In this document: positions 1-6,829 of the stretch, piece after piece | Numbering within the stretch: the first letter of the stretch is position 1 | Layout of the letters: each line of letters starts with the position of its first letter | Source: Candidatus Magasanikbacteria bacterium RIFCSPHIGHO2_01_FULL_41_23 | Lineage (GTDB): Bacteria; Patescibacteria; ABY1; Magasanikbacterales; UBA922 | DNA: 15,655 nucleotides | NCBI GenBank assembly: GCA_001782805.1 | Contig: MFPT01000022.1 | Coordinates: forward strand, 1-15,655 | Direction of reading: 5' to 3' | Translations under genes and position numbers: made by a program | The notes under the pieces: model-generated | Database searches by the model: none | The model's input: only the letters and a program-made list of their open reading frames with translations | What the model was told of the DNA's origin: nothing

Positions 1-72
1 CATACGATAGTCGGTGTACTTGCATAGTCCTTGGGTTTCCAAGGAGTGCAGGATGTATGTTAACTTATGCAT
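1..72 (-). CDS. Possible 5' fragment of an unknown gene running off the left edge
   Basis: A reading frame opens with ATG at 72-70 on the minus strand and stays open for 24 codons to the window edge; it begins MHKLTYILHSLETQG. The residue mix looks protein-like, and the frame faces away from the ABC-F gene across a short region that carries a palindromic -35 sequence. An opening of 24 codons is expected by chance fairly often, and more of its codons end in C than is usual for the window's genes. The family is not recognised. The alternative is that this is non-coding, since the same bases also form a hairpin (19-52). Only the sequence to the left can settle it. Confidence 0.33.
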   Translation of the reverse strand, partial: MHKLTYILHSLETQGLCKYTDYRM

Positions 73-99
73 TAACTTAATTTGAATATCTTTAAAGGA

Positions 100-128
100 T
101 TGACGTCAAGTGTATTTTTTGGTATAAC
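100..128 (+). promoter_or_regulatory. Promoter of the ABC-F gene (TTGACG, 17 bp, TATAAC)
   Basis: The -35 box TTGACG lies at 100-105 and the -10 box TATAAC at 123-128, separated by exactly 17 bp; TGG precedes the -10. Transcription would start near 135, leaving a leader of about 18 bases before the ATG at 153 with no Shine-Dalgarno sequence. The -35 is half of the perfect palindrome TTGACGTCAA (100-109), so the same hexamer is also presented to the minus strand. Confidence 0.7.
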
Positions 129-152
129 TCTCGAACATATATCTCAATCATT

Positions 153-1616
153 ATGGATCACGGTAATGTTATAATTCGTTTTGATGAAGTGTCATTTAAT
201 TATGATCACAACAAGCCAATTTTGGAAGAGGCGAATTTTTCCGTACGCGCTAATGCCAAGATTACGATTATGGGTCAAAACGGCGCGGGCAAAAGTACGA
301 TTTTTAAATTAATTACTGGCGCAATAAAAGCAGACAATGGTAAATTAAGTATTAATCCGGGCGCGACAATTGCGATTGCTCCGCAAGTAATGCCAGAAGA
401 ACACAAAATCAAAACCGTGGAAGAATTTTTTGCGAGCGCGTTTGCCAAACCATCATACAGTTTACCCAAACAAATTAAAGACGTTTGTGAAGTGGTACAA
501 TTGGTGGCTCCATTGGATAAAAAAATTAAAGAATTTTCCGGCGGTCAGCAAGCTCGGTTATTATTAGCGTATGCCTTGATTCAAGAACCGGATATTTTAT
601 TGCTGGATGAGCCGACGAATAATTTGGACGCGGATGGCATTGACCATCTCACGCAATTTTTAGTGGCCTATCCCAAAACTTGTTTGGTGATTTCTCATGA
701 TTCATTATTTTTAAACGCGTTTACGCACGGAGTTCTTTATTTGGATTCTTTTACGCATAAAGTGCAACAATACATGGGAGATTATTATGCTGTGCTTGGT
801 GAAATTGAAGCGCAAATTGAACGCGAGCGCGCCAAAAATGCCCAACTCAAAAGAAGTATTCAGGATCGTAAAGATAAAATAAATTTTTTCGCGCACAAGG
901 GCGGCAAGATGCGCAAATTGGCCAGCAAATTGAAAGATCAAGTGGAAGATGCTGAAGATTCAATGGTGAGCGAACGTCACGAAGATAAAACCGTGGCTGA
1001 ATTTACCATTTCGGCGCAAACTGATTTTGTGGGCGCAGTCGTGACGATTACCTCGGTCGGTGTGATAAAAAATCATCAGCCGATTCGTAAAACATTGACG
1101 TCTCCAATTATAGTTCATAAAAATGAACGACTTTTGATCAGAGGTCCGAATGGTATTGGTAAAAGTACTTTTTTGGAAGCTTTGGCTAATGGTCAAGAAA
1201 GTGGCGCGACCATTGCGTTGGGAATCAAAGTGGGATATTATCGTCAGGATTTTTCCGGTTTGGATTTTAATAAAACCGGTTACGATGCGCTGGCCGAAGT
1301 GATGGAAAATCCTTGGAATCAAGAAATTTATGCCGTGGCCGCGCATTTTTTATTATCTTCGGAAACATTAAAAAATCCGGTTGGCGCGCTTTCCGAAGGA
1401 CAAAAAGGATTACTGTGTTACGCGCGTTTTGTTTTGCAAAAGCCCGGACTGTTAATAATGGATGAACCAACGAATCATATAAATTTTCGTCATTTGCCGG
1501 CCATTGCCGCGGCGCTGGACACATTTGCCGGCGCCGTAATTTTGGTCAGTCATGCCCCTGATTTTGTGGATCAGATTAGTATTGGGCAGACTTTGGATTT
1601 GGGGGGATTGGCTTAA
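153..1616 (+). CDS. ABC-F family ATPase (tandem ATP-binding cassettes, no membrane domain)
   Basis: This soluble protein of 487 residues has two ABC ATPase domains in one chain. ABC-F proteins act on the ribosome, at the E site or as translation or antibiotic-protection factors, rather than as transporters. Domain 1 shows Walker A GQNGAGKST at 41-49, signature FSGGQ at 128-132, Walker B LLLDEPTNNLD at 149-159 and switch histidine SHD at 181-183. Domain 2 shows Walker A GPNGIGKST at 331-339, signature LSEGQ at 413-417, Walker B LIMDEPTNHIN at 434-444 and SHA at 466-468. Between them, about 212-285, lies a charged helical linker rich in K, R and E, the place of the family's tRNA-contacting linker. 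No hydrophobic segment is present. The second site is slightly off consensus: Asn444 replaces the D-loop aspartate and Ala468 follows the switch histidine. The subtype (EttA, Uup, resistance type) cannot be assigned by eye. ATG 153 fits the promoter. Confidence 0.93.
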   Translation: MDHGNVIIRFDEVSFNYDHNKPILEEANFSVRANAKITIMGQNGAGKSTIFKLITGAIKADNGKLSINPGATIAIAPQVMPEEHKIKTVEEFFASAFAKPSYSLPKQIKDVCEVVQLVAPLDKKIKEFSGGQQARLLLAYALIQEPDILLLDEPTNNLDADGIDHLTQFLVAYPKTCLVISHDSLFLNAFTHGVLYLDSFTHKVQQYMGDYYAVLGEIEAQIERERAKNAQLKRSIQDRKDKINFFAHKGGKMRKLASKLKDQVEDAEDSMVSERHEDKTVAEFTISAQTDFVGAVVTITSVGVIKNHQPIRKTLTSPIIVHKNERLLIRGPNGIGKSTFLEALANGQESGATIALGIKVGYYRQDFSGLDFNKTGYDALAEVMENPWNQEIYAVAAHFLLSSETLKNPVGALSEGQKGLLCYARFVLQKPGLLIMDEPTNHINFRHLPAIAAALDTFAGAVILVSHAPDFVDQISIGQTLDLGGLA

Positions 1617-1640
1617 AAAAAATAATTATATTATTTTTTT
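1616..1640. terminator. A/T-only hairpin between convergent genes, possible weak bidirectional terminator
   Basis: Ten adenine/thymine bases (1616-1625) pair perfectly with 1631-1640 around a five-base loop. Either strand then ends in a run of T, and the hairpin sits between the ABC-F stop and the gyrA stop, where a shared terminator is expected. The stem has no G-C pair, so its strength is doubtful. Confidence 0.38.
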
Positions 1641-1677
1641 ACAGAAAGTGTTGTTATCGTAGGATTTTTTGATATCT

Positions 1678-4200
1678 CTATACCTCGGCATCTTCCCCTT
1701 CTTCCCCCTTCATCAAAAGCGCGATATTCACCACATGATCACCCTCTTCTTTAAACCGCATTACGCGTACGCCTTGCGTGGCGCGGCCGAGTGAAGATAT
1801 ATTTTTGATTGGCGTGCGGACGACTTGTCCTTTGGCGGAAATCAATAACAAATCTTGGTCATCGGCTGTATTGATAATGCGCGCATTGATGAGTTTGCCG
1901 GTTTTATCCGTGATATTCATGGTTTTAATGCCACTGCCGCCGCGGCCTTGCACTTTATATTCACTGATTTCCGTGCGTTTGCCCAAACCATTTTCTGAAA
2001 TCACCAAGAGTTCCAAAACTTTTTGTTTAATGAGTTCTGGCGCGGCCACATCCATTCCCACGATTGAATCATTGGATTTTAAACGCATGCCACGCACACC
2101 GCCGGCCGTGCGACCCATGGCGCGGATATCGCTTTCTTTGAAACGGATAGCCTGTCCTTGGGAAGTGGCGACAATAATGTCATCTTTGCCGCTTGATGAG
2201 CGCACCCATTCCAACATATCATCGGATTTTAATTTGAGCGCGATGATTCCACTGCGGCGAACATTGGCAAAATCACCAATCGCGCTTTTTTTAATTGTGC
2301 CTTTATTCGTGACCATGATTAAAAATTTATACGCGCTCGCATCGGCCGTGGACAAAATTCCGGAAACTTTTTCATTGGGCGCCAATTGCAAAAAATTAAC
2401 AAGTGCTTGGCCTTTGGCTGTGCGCGAAGCAACCGGAACATCATAGGCGCGTAATTGGAACACTCGGCCGCGATTGGTAAAGAATAATAAATTATCGTGC
2501 GTGTTGGTGGAAATCAGATGTTCAATCACGTCTTCTTCTTTGGTGGTGAGGCCAATCACTCCTTTGCCGCCACGGCCTTGCGTGCGAAACGTATCCACGG
2601 GCATGCGTTTAATGTAGCCGTCTTTCGTGGCCATAATAATCGTCGGTTCATTGGGCACCAAATCTTCCAGACTGAATTCCTTGACGCCATGCGCCACAAC
2701 TTGCGTGCGTCGCGGATTGGCAAAACGAGTTTTAATATCTTCAATATCTTTTTTAATAATATCTAAAATTTTCTTGGCACTGCCCAAAATACTCTGCAAT
2801 TCTTTGATGAGTGTCATTTTTTCCGCCAACTCATCTTCAATTTTTTGGCGTTCCAAATTCGCCAATTGTTGCAAACGCATTTCCAAAATCGCCACGGTTT
2901 GACGTTCGGTAAAACCGAATTTTTTCATTAAGTTTATTTTGGCCTCGTCTTTATCTTTGGACGCGCGGATAATCGTGATAATCTGATCAATTTTATCCAA
3001 GGCTTTCTTAAGACCTTCCAAAATATGCGCGCGTTCTTCGGCTTTATTCAAATCAAATTCCGTGCGACGACGAATCACCACTTGGCGATGTTTGATATGC
3101 TCTTCCAAAATGGTTTTTAAATTGAGCACGCGCGGTTCAATGCCATCAACTAAAGCCAACATATTCAAATGAAACGTGGTTTGCAAATCCGTCATTTGAA
3201 ACAAACGATTCAATATTTTTTTGGGATATGAATCTTTTTTCAATTCAATTACCACGCGCACACCTTCTTTGTTTGATTCATCGCGTAAATCGCGAATGCC
3301 TTCAATTTTTTTGTCTTGCACAAGTTCGGCGATTTTTTCAATCAAAACCGCTTTGTTTACTTGATAGGGAATTTCCGTAACAATAATTTTGTATTGGTCA
3401 TTTTTACCTTCTTGAATTTCGGTTTTGGCGCGAACAACCACTCCGCCACGACCGGTGGCATACGCGATGGCGATATCGCTTTTATTATAAATAATTCCGC
3501 CCGTAGGAAAATCCGGTCCTTGGACGATATGCAATAATTCTTCCACGCTTGCCTTGGGATTTTCAATTAATAATTCAATCGCCGAACATAATTCGCCCAA
3601 ATTATGCGGTGGAATATTCGTAGCCATGCCCACGGCAATTCCCATACTGCCGTTTAGAAGTAAATGTGGTAATTTGCTGGGTAAAACTTTTGGTTCTTTG
3701 TGCGAGCCGTCATAAGTTGGCGCGAAATTTACCGTATTTTTTTCAATATCCAATAACATTTCTTCGGCCACAGCGTGCAACTTCGTTTCCGTATAACGCA
3801 TCGCAGCCGCGCTATCGCCATCCATAGAACCAAAATTACCTTGGCCAAAAATAAGCGGATGACGCATGCTAAAATCTTGCGCCATGCGTACTAATGAATC
3901 GTAGATCGCGCTGTCGCCATGCGGATGATATTTGGCCATTACTTCACCGACGACATTGGCGGATTTGCGGAATTTGGCCGTGTGTTTAAGACCAATCTGC
4001 CACATAGCGAATAAAATTCGGCGATGAATTGGTTTCAAACCATCCCGAACATCGGGAAGTGCGCGTGAAACAATCACGCTCATGGCATAGTCCAAGTATG
4101 ATGTTTTCATTTCATCCACCAAATTGATGGGCTCAATGCGGCCAACGGTTTCCGGAATTAATTTTTCTTGTTCAATTTGTTTTTTTGCCATAGTAAACAT
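1678..4200 (-). CDS. gyrA: DNA gyrase subunit A
   Basis: This is the catalytic subunit of type IIA topoisomerase, which breaks and rejoins DNA and, with GyrB, introduces negative supercoils. It has 840 residues. The winged-helix and tower core carries YHPHGDSAIYD at 91-101; Ser97 and Asp101 match E. coli Ser83 and Asp87, the quinolone-contact residues, so both are wild type. The catalytic tyrosine is Tyr136 in AAAMRYTE. A coiled-coil arm covers about 365-495. The C-terminal pinwheel carries the GyrA box as QGRGGKG at 541-547, which argues against ParC, and five degenerate repeats of it near 590, 646, 695, 751 and 804. The tail is acidic. Start: AGGGA at 4207-4211 stands 6 bases before ATG 4200, whereas ATG 4191 would be 15 away. 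The gene is last in its operon, 9 bases after the membrane-protein gene, whose TAG stop overlaps this Shine-Dalgarno sequence. It ends in TAG. Confidence 0.97.
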   Translation of the reverse strand: MFTMAKKQIEQEKLIPETVGRIEPINLVDEMKTSYLDYAMSVIVSRALPDVRDGLKPIHRRILFAMWQIGLKHTAKFRKSANVVGEVMAKYHPHGDSAIYDSLVRMAQDFSMRHPLIFGQGNFGSMDGDSAAAMRYTETKLHAVAEEMLLDIEKNTVNFAPTYDGSHKEPKVLPSKLPHLLLNGSMGIAVGMATNIPPHNLGELCSAIELLIENPKASVEELLHIVQGPDFPTGGIIYNKSDIAIAYATGRGGVVVRAKTEIQEGKNDQYKIIVTEIPYQVNKAVLIEKIAELVQDKKIEGIRDLRDESNKEGVRVVIELKKDSYPKKILNRLFQMTDLQTTFHLNMLALVDGIEPRVLNLKTILEEHIKHRQVVIRRRTEFDLNKAEERAHILEGLKKALDKIDQIITIIRASKDKDEAKINLMKKFGFTERQTVAILEMRLQQLANLERQKIEDELAEKMTLIKELQSILGSAKKILDIIKKDIEDIKTRFANPRRTQVVAHGVKEFSLEDLVPNEPTIIMATKDGYIKRMPVDTFRTQGRGGKGVIGLTTKEEDVIEHLISTNTHDNLLFFTNRGRVFQLRAYDVPVASRTAKGQALVNFLQLAPNEKVSGILSTADASAYKFLIMVTNKGTIKKSAIGDFANVRRSGIIALKLKSDDMLEWVRSSSGKDDIIVATSQGQAIRFKESDIRAMGRTAGGVRGMRLKSNDSIVGMDVAAPELIKQKVLELLVISENGLGKRTEISEYKVQGRGGSGIKTMNITDKTGKLINARIINTADDQDLLLISAKGQVVRTPIKNISSLGRATQGVRVMRFKEEGDHVVNIALLMKGEEGEDAEV

Positions 4201-4206
4201 TAGCGT

Positions 4207-4211
4207 TCCCT
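4207..4211 (-). promoter_or_regulatory. Shine-Dalgarno AGGGA deciding the gyrA start
   Basis: AGGGA on the minus strand ends 6 bases before ATG 4200 and overlaps the TAG stop (4212-4210) of the upstream gene, which suggests translational coupling. It favours the start at 4200 over the in-frame ATG at 4191. Confidence 0.55.
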
Positions 4212-4776
4212 AGCGCGAACTTTGATTAATTGATTTAAGAGCTTCTTTGAGCGCGTTTTCTACTTTTGTCGAATCTTCGACGTTAACCGAGTTTTCGGTT
4301 TTGATGGGACTTTTAATTTTACTTGAATCATTTAATTTTTTTTGAAATATTTTATCATTTTGTTTAACGGTTTCCAAAATTGAATTCAGATCATTTTTGC
4401 CTTGATTGATCAAAGCTTGGCTCGAGTGTTCGCCCCAGATAGTATTGATTACGGTTTTGGTATTGAATAGCCAAATGCCAAAAATAAAGATTGAGAAAAA
4501 AATTACCGTGTACCACAATGCTTTACGATCGCCGCGAGGAATAATTTGGTGTAGATTTTTTGGTTCAGTAATAGGAACTGCGACTGGCATGGTCTGTGGT
4601 TTTGTGTATGATTTTTCAGGGGTAATTTTAGATTCTGTATTTTCTGGTTTTTTTTCTTCAGCGCGAAAATATCCTTCTTTTATGAGAACATTGGGCAATT
4701 CTTTGGTCATAGCCGCCACAATCTCGGCACTAAACGGAGATTGATTATGAGTTTTGCGGCGTTTTTTTGTAGACAT
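4210..4776 (-). CDS. Single-pass membrane protein of unknown function in the gyrA operon
   Basis: The product has 188 residues and I do not recognise its family. The N-terminus is basic (KKRRK at 4-8) and is followed by about 75 polar, proline-containing residues that look cytoplasmic and partly disordered. One clear membrane segment spans roughly 86-104 (ALWYTVIFFSIFIFGIWLF), preceded by RGDRK, so by the positive-inside rule the N-terminus is inside. The remaining 80 residues would be outside; they are polar, Lys/Asn/Ser-rich and probably helical (about 120-185). There is no signal peptide, lipobox or catalytic motif. The start ATG is 2 bases after the stop of the upstream beta-lactamase-fold gene and the stop overlaps the gyrA ribosome-binding site, so all three are translated from one message. 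Co-transcription with gyrA is the only hint of role; it could simply be a CPR-specific envelope protein. Confidence 0.78.
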   Translation of the reverse strand: MSTKKRRKTHNQSPFSAEIVAAMTKELPNVLIKEGYFRAEEKKPENTESKITPEKSYTKPQTMPVAVPITEPKNLHQIIPRGDRKALWYTVIFFSIFIFGIWLFNTKTVINTIWGEHSSQALINQGKNDLNSILETVKQNDKIFQKKLNDSSKIKSPIKTENSVNVEDSTKVENALKEALKSINQSSR

Positions 4777-4778
4777 AT

Positions 4779-5396
4779 TTATTCTTTGGCCAGTACAATT
4801 ACGGTTGTGTCTTCGGTTGGTAAATCTTTCTTTTTAATAATAATTTTTGTTTCCGGTTCTTTGGTCATCGCCACTCCCATTTCTTTGCAAAACTGCGCTG
4901 CCGTTGCGGCTGTGGGATCGTTCTCACTTTGGCAGGCAATAGGGATAATAACGCGCGGTTCCAAATCATTAACGGCTTTGACTGCTGCCTCAACATCGTA
5001 TCCATACAAGCCGCCGATTGGCACAAATAAAATATCAATATTAGACAAAACATCGCGTTGTTCTTCGGTGAGAGCTTTTTGAGCCAGTCCTAAGTGGGCA
5101 ATACTCAAATTTTCCGCATCCAATCGAATCATTGTATGAGTGGGCTGGCTTCCGGTAGTAGCTGTAACCAAAACTCCTTTGACATCGCATTCTCCCGGAG
5201 TATCCAGTATAAAAGGATTGCCGGAAATTGTTACTGCGTCCTTTTGTCCGCGAGTAAAAATAGCTAGGTTAGCGGTTAAACTACGTGGGAAATTACCTTG
5301 TTCCGGAGAATAAGGATCAATAACTACAACAACATCATCGCTATAGGTCTTAAATTGCAATTTTATCGCGGTTCCGCCAAGCCAAGAAATATGCAT
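4779..5396 (-). CDS. Metallo-beta-lactamase-fold protein lacking metal ligands
   Basis: A product of 205 residues begins MHISWLGG and resembles the UlaG/COG2220-like branch of the beta-lactamase fold: a first strand, then VVVVIDPYS at 22-30, DTPGECDVKGV at 65-75, IAHLG at 99-103, DILFVPIGG at 121-129 and VIIPIA at 149-154. Those positions correspond to the strands and loops that normally carry zinc ligands. The HxHxDH motif is absent: the loop after the third strand reads AIFTRGQKDA (45-54) with no histidine. Asp of the HLGD motif is Leu104, and no His follows the last strand. It is therefore probably a non-hydrolytic relative; this is inferred from missing residues. It is the first gene of the operon with the membrane protein and gyrA. 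Start: ATG 5396 matches the family's usual beginning but has no Shine-Dalgarno; TTG 5423 has AGAGG 4 bases upstream and would add nine residues. Confidence 0.8.
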   Translation of the reverse strand: MHISWLGGTAIKLQFKTYSDDVVVVIDPYSPEQGNFPRSLTANLAIFTRGQKDAVTISGNPFILDTPGECDVKGVLVTATTGSQPTHTMIRLDAENLSIAHLGLAQKALTEEQRDVLSNIDILFVPIGGLYGYDVEAAVKAVNDLEPRVIIPIACQSENDPTAATAAQFCKEMGVAMTKEPETKIIIKKKDLPTEDTTVIVLAKE

Positions 5397-5442
5397 AGGA
5401 AATAAAAATTCAAAATTGAGCAAATTGCCTCTAACTGCCTAG

Positions 5443-5471
5443 ATTATACAAAAGAAAAGTATTATTTACAA
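5443..5471 (-). promoter_or_regulatory. Promoter of the beta-lactamase-fold/membrane/gyrA operon (TTGTAA, 17 bp, TATAAT)
   Basis: On the minus strand TTGTAA (5471-5466) is followed after 17 bp by a perfect TATAAT (5448-5443) with an extended TG just upstream. Transcription would begin near 5436, some 40 bases before ATG 5396. It is back to back with the rpsA promoter: the two -35 boxes are only 14 bp apart. Confidence 0.75.
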
Positions 5472-5472
5472 G

Positions 5473-5482
5473 TTTGTACAAA
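5473..5482. promoter_or_regulatory. Palindrome TTTGTACAAA between divergent -35 boxes, candidate operator
   Basis: The ten-base perfect palindrome TTTGTACAAA fills most of the 14 bp between the minus-strand -35 (5466-5471) and the plus-strand -35 (5486-5491) and is almost exactly centred. A dimeric regulator bound here would touch both promoters. No regulator gene is visible in the window, and a short A/T-rich palindrome may be chance. Confidence 0.35.
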
Positions 5483-5485
5483 GTC

Positions 5486-5514
5486 TTGCCAAAAAAAGAG
5501 CATGGTGCTATAGT
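5486..5514 (+). promoter_or_regulatory. Promoter of rpsA-ftsH (TTGCCA, 17 bp, TATAGT)
   Basis: TTGCCA (5486-5491) and TATAGT (5509-5514) are separated by 17 bp, and TGC directly before the -10 makes it an extended -10. Transcription would start near 5521, giving a leader of about 96 bases before ATG 5617. Confidence 0.75.
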
Positions 5515-5520
5515 ACGCCC

Positions 5521-5616
5521 ACTTTATTTATAAATCCGGTGCTCTGAACTCGGAGCTTAGATCTTTTGGTCTAGGTTAAAAACCCCTCGGCAAGCTCGGG
5601 GTCAACTTTCGACAAT
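5521..5616 (+). promoter_or_regulatory. Structured 5' leader of rpsA with two hairpins and no Shine-Dalgarno
   Basis: The leader holds an 8-bp stem with a TTTT loop (5556-5563 with 5568-5575, including two G-U pairs). A second stem, ACCCC with GGGGT (5582-5586 with 5598-5602), ends 14 bases before the start codon. GAGCTT near 5553-5558 could also pair with AAGCTC (5592-5597) as an alternative fold. No purine-rich ribosome site precedes ATG 5617. The E. coli rpsA leader is likewise structured, lacks a good Shine-Dalgarno and is repressed by S1; a similar role here is inference. Confidence 0.45.
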
Positions 5617-6822
5617 ATGGCAAATGAACAGACAAATTCGGTTTTTGGCGATTTACTTAAAGATTTTTTTGGCAAGGTTCCACAAATCGGTGATTTGGTA
5701 AAAGGCAAAGTGATTTCCATTGATCGCGGTGAAATTCGCATCGATATCGAAGGTATCATGGTCGGCGTGGTGCGTGGTGAAGAATTATACGCCGAGTCAA
5801 AGGATTTTTCTAATATTAATGTTGGTGATGATGTTGAAGCCACTGTTGTTGGCGGTGAAAACGAATATGGTGAATTGGAATTATCATTTCGTATCGCCGG
5901 CCACAAAATGGCTTGGGATAGAATGGCCGAACTTAAAAAACTGGGTACTCCGATTATCGGCAAGGTAATTTCGGCCAACAAAGGCGGACTTTTGCTGATG
6001 GCCGAAGCTGTTTCCGGTTTTTTGCCGGTTTCGCAATTAAATCCGGATCATTATCCGCGCGTTCCGGGAGGAGATAAAAATAGAATTTTGGATCACTTGC
6101 GTCAATTTGTGGGTCAAGAAATAAAAGTTCAAGTATATGATGTTAATCCCGAAGAAGAAAAATTGATTTTGTCGGAAAAAAGTCTGTGGGAAAATGATCA
6201 AAAGTCAATTTTGGATTCATACAAAGTGGGTGATAATGTTGAGGGAGTAGTGAGCGCACTTACTCCGTTTGGCGCGTTTATGAAATTTGGTGATGGATTG
6301 GAAGGCTTGATCCACATTTCGGAAATTGTTTGGCAACGAATTGATCATCCCAAAGATATTCTCACTGTTGGTGATGCAGTTAAAGCGCAGATTATTGATT
6401 TGAACAAATCAAAAATTTACCTTTCGCTCAAACGCTTGATTGATGATCCGTGGAAATCAGTCAAAGATATGTATGTGATTGGGCAAGTAGTAGAAGGCAT
6501 GATTCATAAAGTTGAACCCTTTGGTCTGATGATCAAGCTTGACGATCAAATCCATGGGTTGGCTCATATTTCTGATTTAAGCGACAAGCCTGCGACTGAT
6601 ATTAAGAAATTTTTGGAAGCTTTTCCGATTGGGGAAACCAAAAAATTTGAAATTATTTCCATGGATCCGGCTGAACATCGTTTGGGTCTCAAACTTCAAG
6701 GCGTGGCCGGAGTTAAACGTGGACGTAAAAAAGATGGTAAAGAAAATAAAGAGGATAAAGAAGATGCAAAAGATGAATCAAAAGAGGTAAAAAATGAAGC
6801 TCCGGTTGAAGTGAGTGAATAA
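5617..6822 (+). CDS. rpsA: Ribosomal protein S1 (four S1 domains)
   Basis: S1 binds single-stranded mRNA on the small ribosomal subunit and helps initiation on structured or weak-Shine-Dalgarno messages. The 401 residues contain four S1 RNA-binding beta-barrels: about 24-92, 110-188, 204-272 and 287-358. Domain 3 is the most typical (GDNVEGVVSALTPFGAFMKF, then GLIHISE), and domain 4 keeps PFGLMIKL and GLAHISD. Domains 1 and 2 are more divergent. The last 35 residues are a low-complexity Lys/Glu/Asp tail. E. coli S1 has six domains; four-domain forms occur in many other phyla. The ATG is the only sensible start after the leader, and it follows an AT-rich, Shine-Dalgarno-free stretch. ftsH follows 7 bases after the TAA stop, so the two are co-transcribed. 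A general S1-domain RNA-binding protein is the alternative, but domain count and length favour RpsA. Confidence 0.92.
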   Translation: MANEQTNSVFGDLLKDFFGKVPQIGDLVKGKVISIDRGEIRIDIEGIMVGVVRGEELYAESKDFSNINVGDDVEATVVGGENEYGELELSFRIAGHKMAWDRMAELKKLGTPIIGKVISANKGGLLLMAEAVSGFLPVSQLNPDHYPRVPGGDKNRILDHLRQFVGQEIKVQVYDVNPEEEKLILSEKSLWENDQKSILDSYKVGDNVEGVVSALTPFGAFMKFGDGLEGLIHISEIVWQRIDHPKDILTVGDAVKAQIIDLNKSKIYLSLKRLIDDPWKSVKDMYVIGQVVEGMIHKVEPFGLMIKLDDQIHGLAHISDLSDKPATDIKKFLEAFPIGETKKFEIISMDPAEHRLGLKLQGVAGVKRGRKKDGKENKEDKEDAKDESKEVKNEAPVEVSE

Positions 6823-6824
6823 GG
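6821..6824 (+). promoter_or_regulatory. Shine-Dalgarno AAGG deciding the ftsH start
   Basis: AAGG overlaps the rpsA stop (TAA, 6820-6822) and lies 5 bases before ATG 6830. It favours that start over the in-frame GTG at 6815, which would overlap the end of rpsA and place extra residues before the basic end of the first membrane segment. Confidence 0.5.
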
Positions 6825-6829
6825 TCAAT

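Noticed and set aside
19..52. Hairpin near the left edge as a terminator
   Set aside because: TCCTTGG/CCAAGGA pairs well but no T tract follows on either strand, and it may lie inside a coding frame.
1778..2446. Open frame of 222 codons on the plus strand
   Set aside because: It lies wholly antisense to gyrA, whose domains are all recognisable; its residue mix is unlike a folded protein. It is a shadow of gyrA codon bias.
6815..6829. GTG start for ftsH overlapping the end of rpsA
   Set aside because: ATG 6830 has AAGG 5 bases upstream and gives a typical FtsH N-terminus; GTG adds only five residues without a ribosome site.
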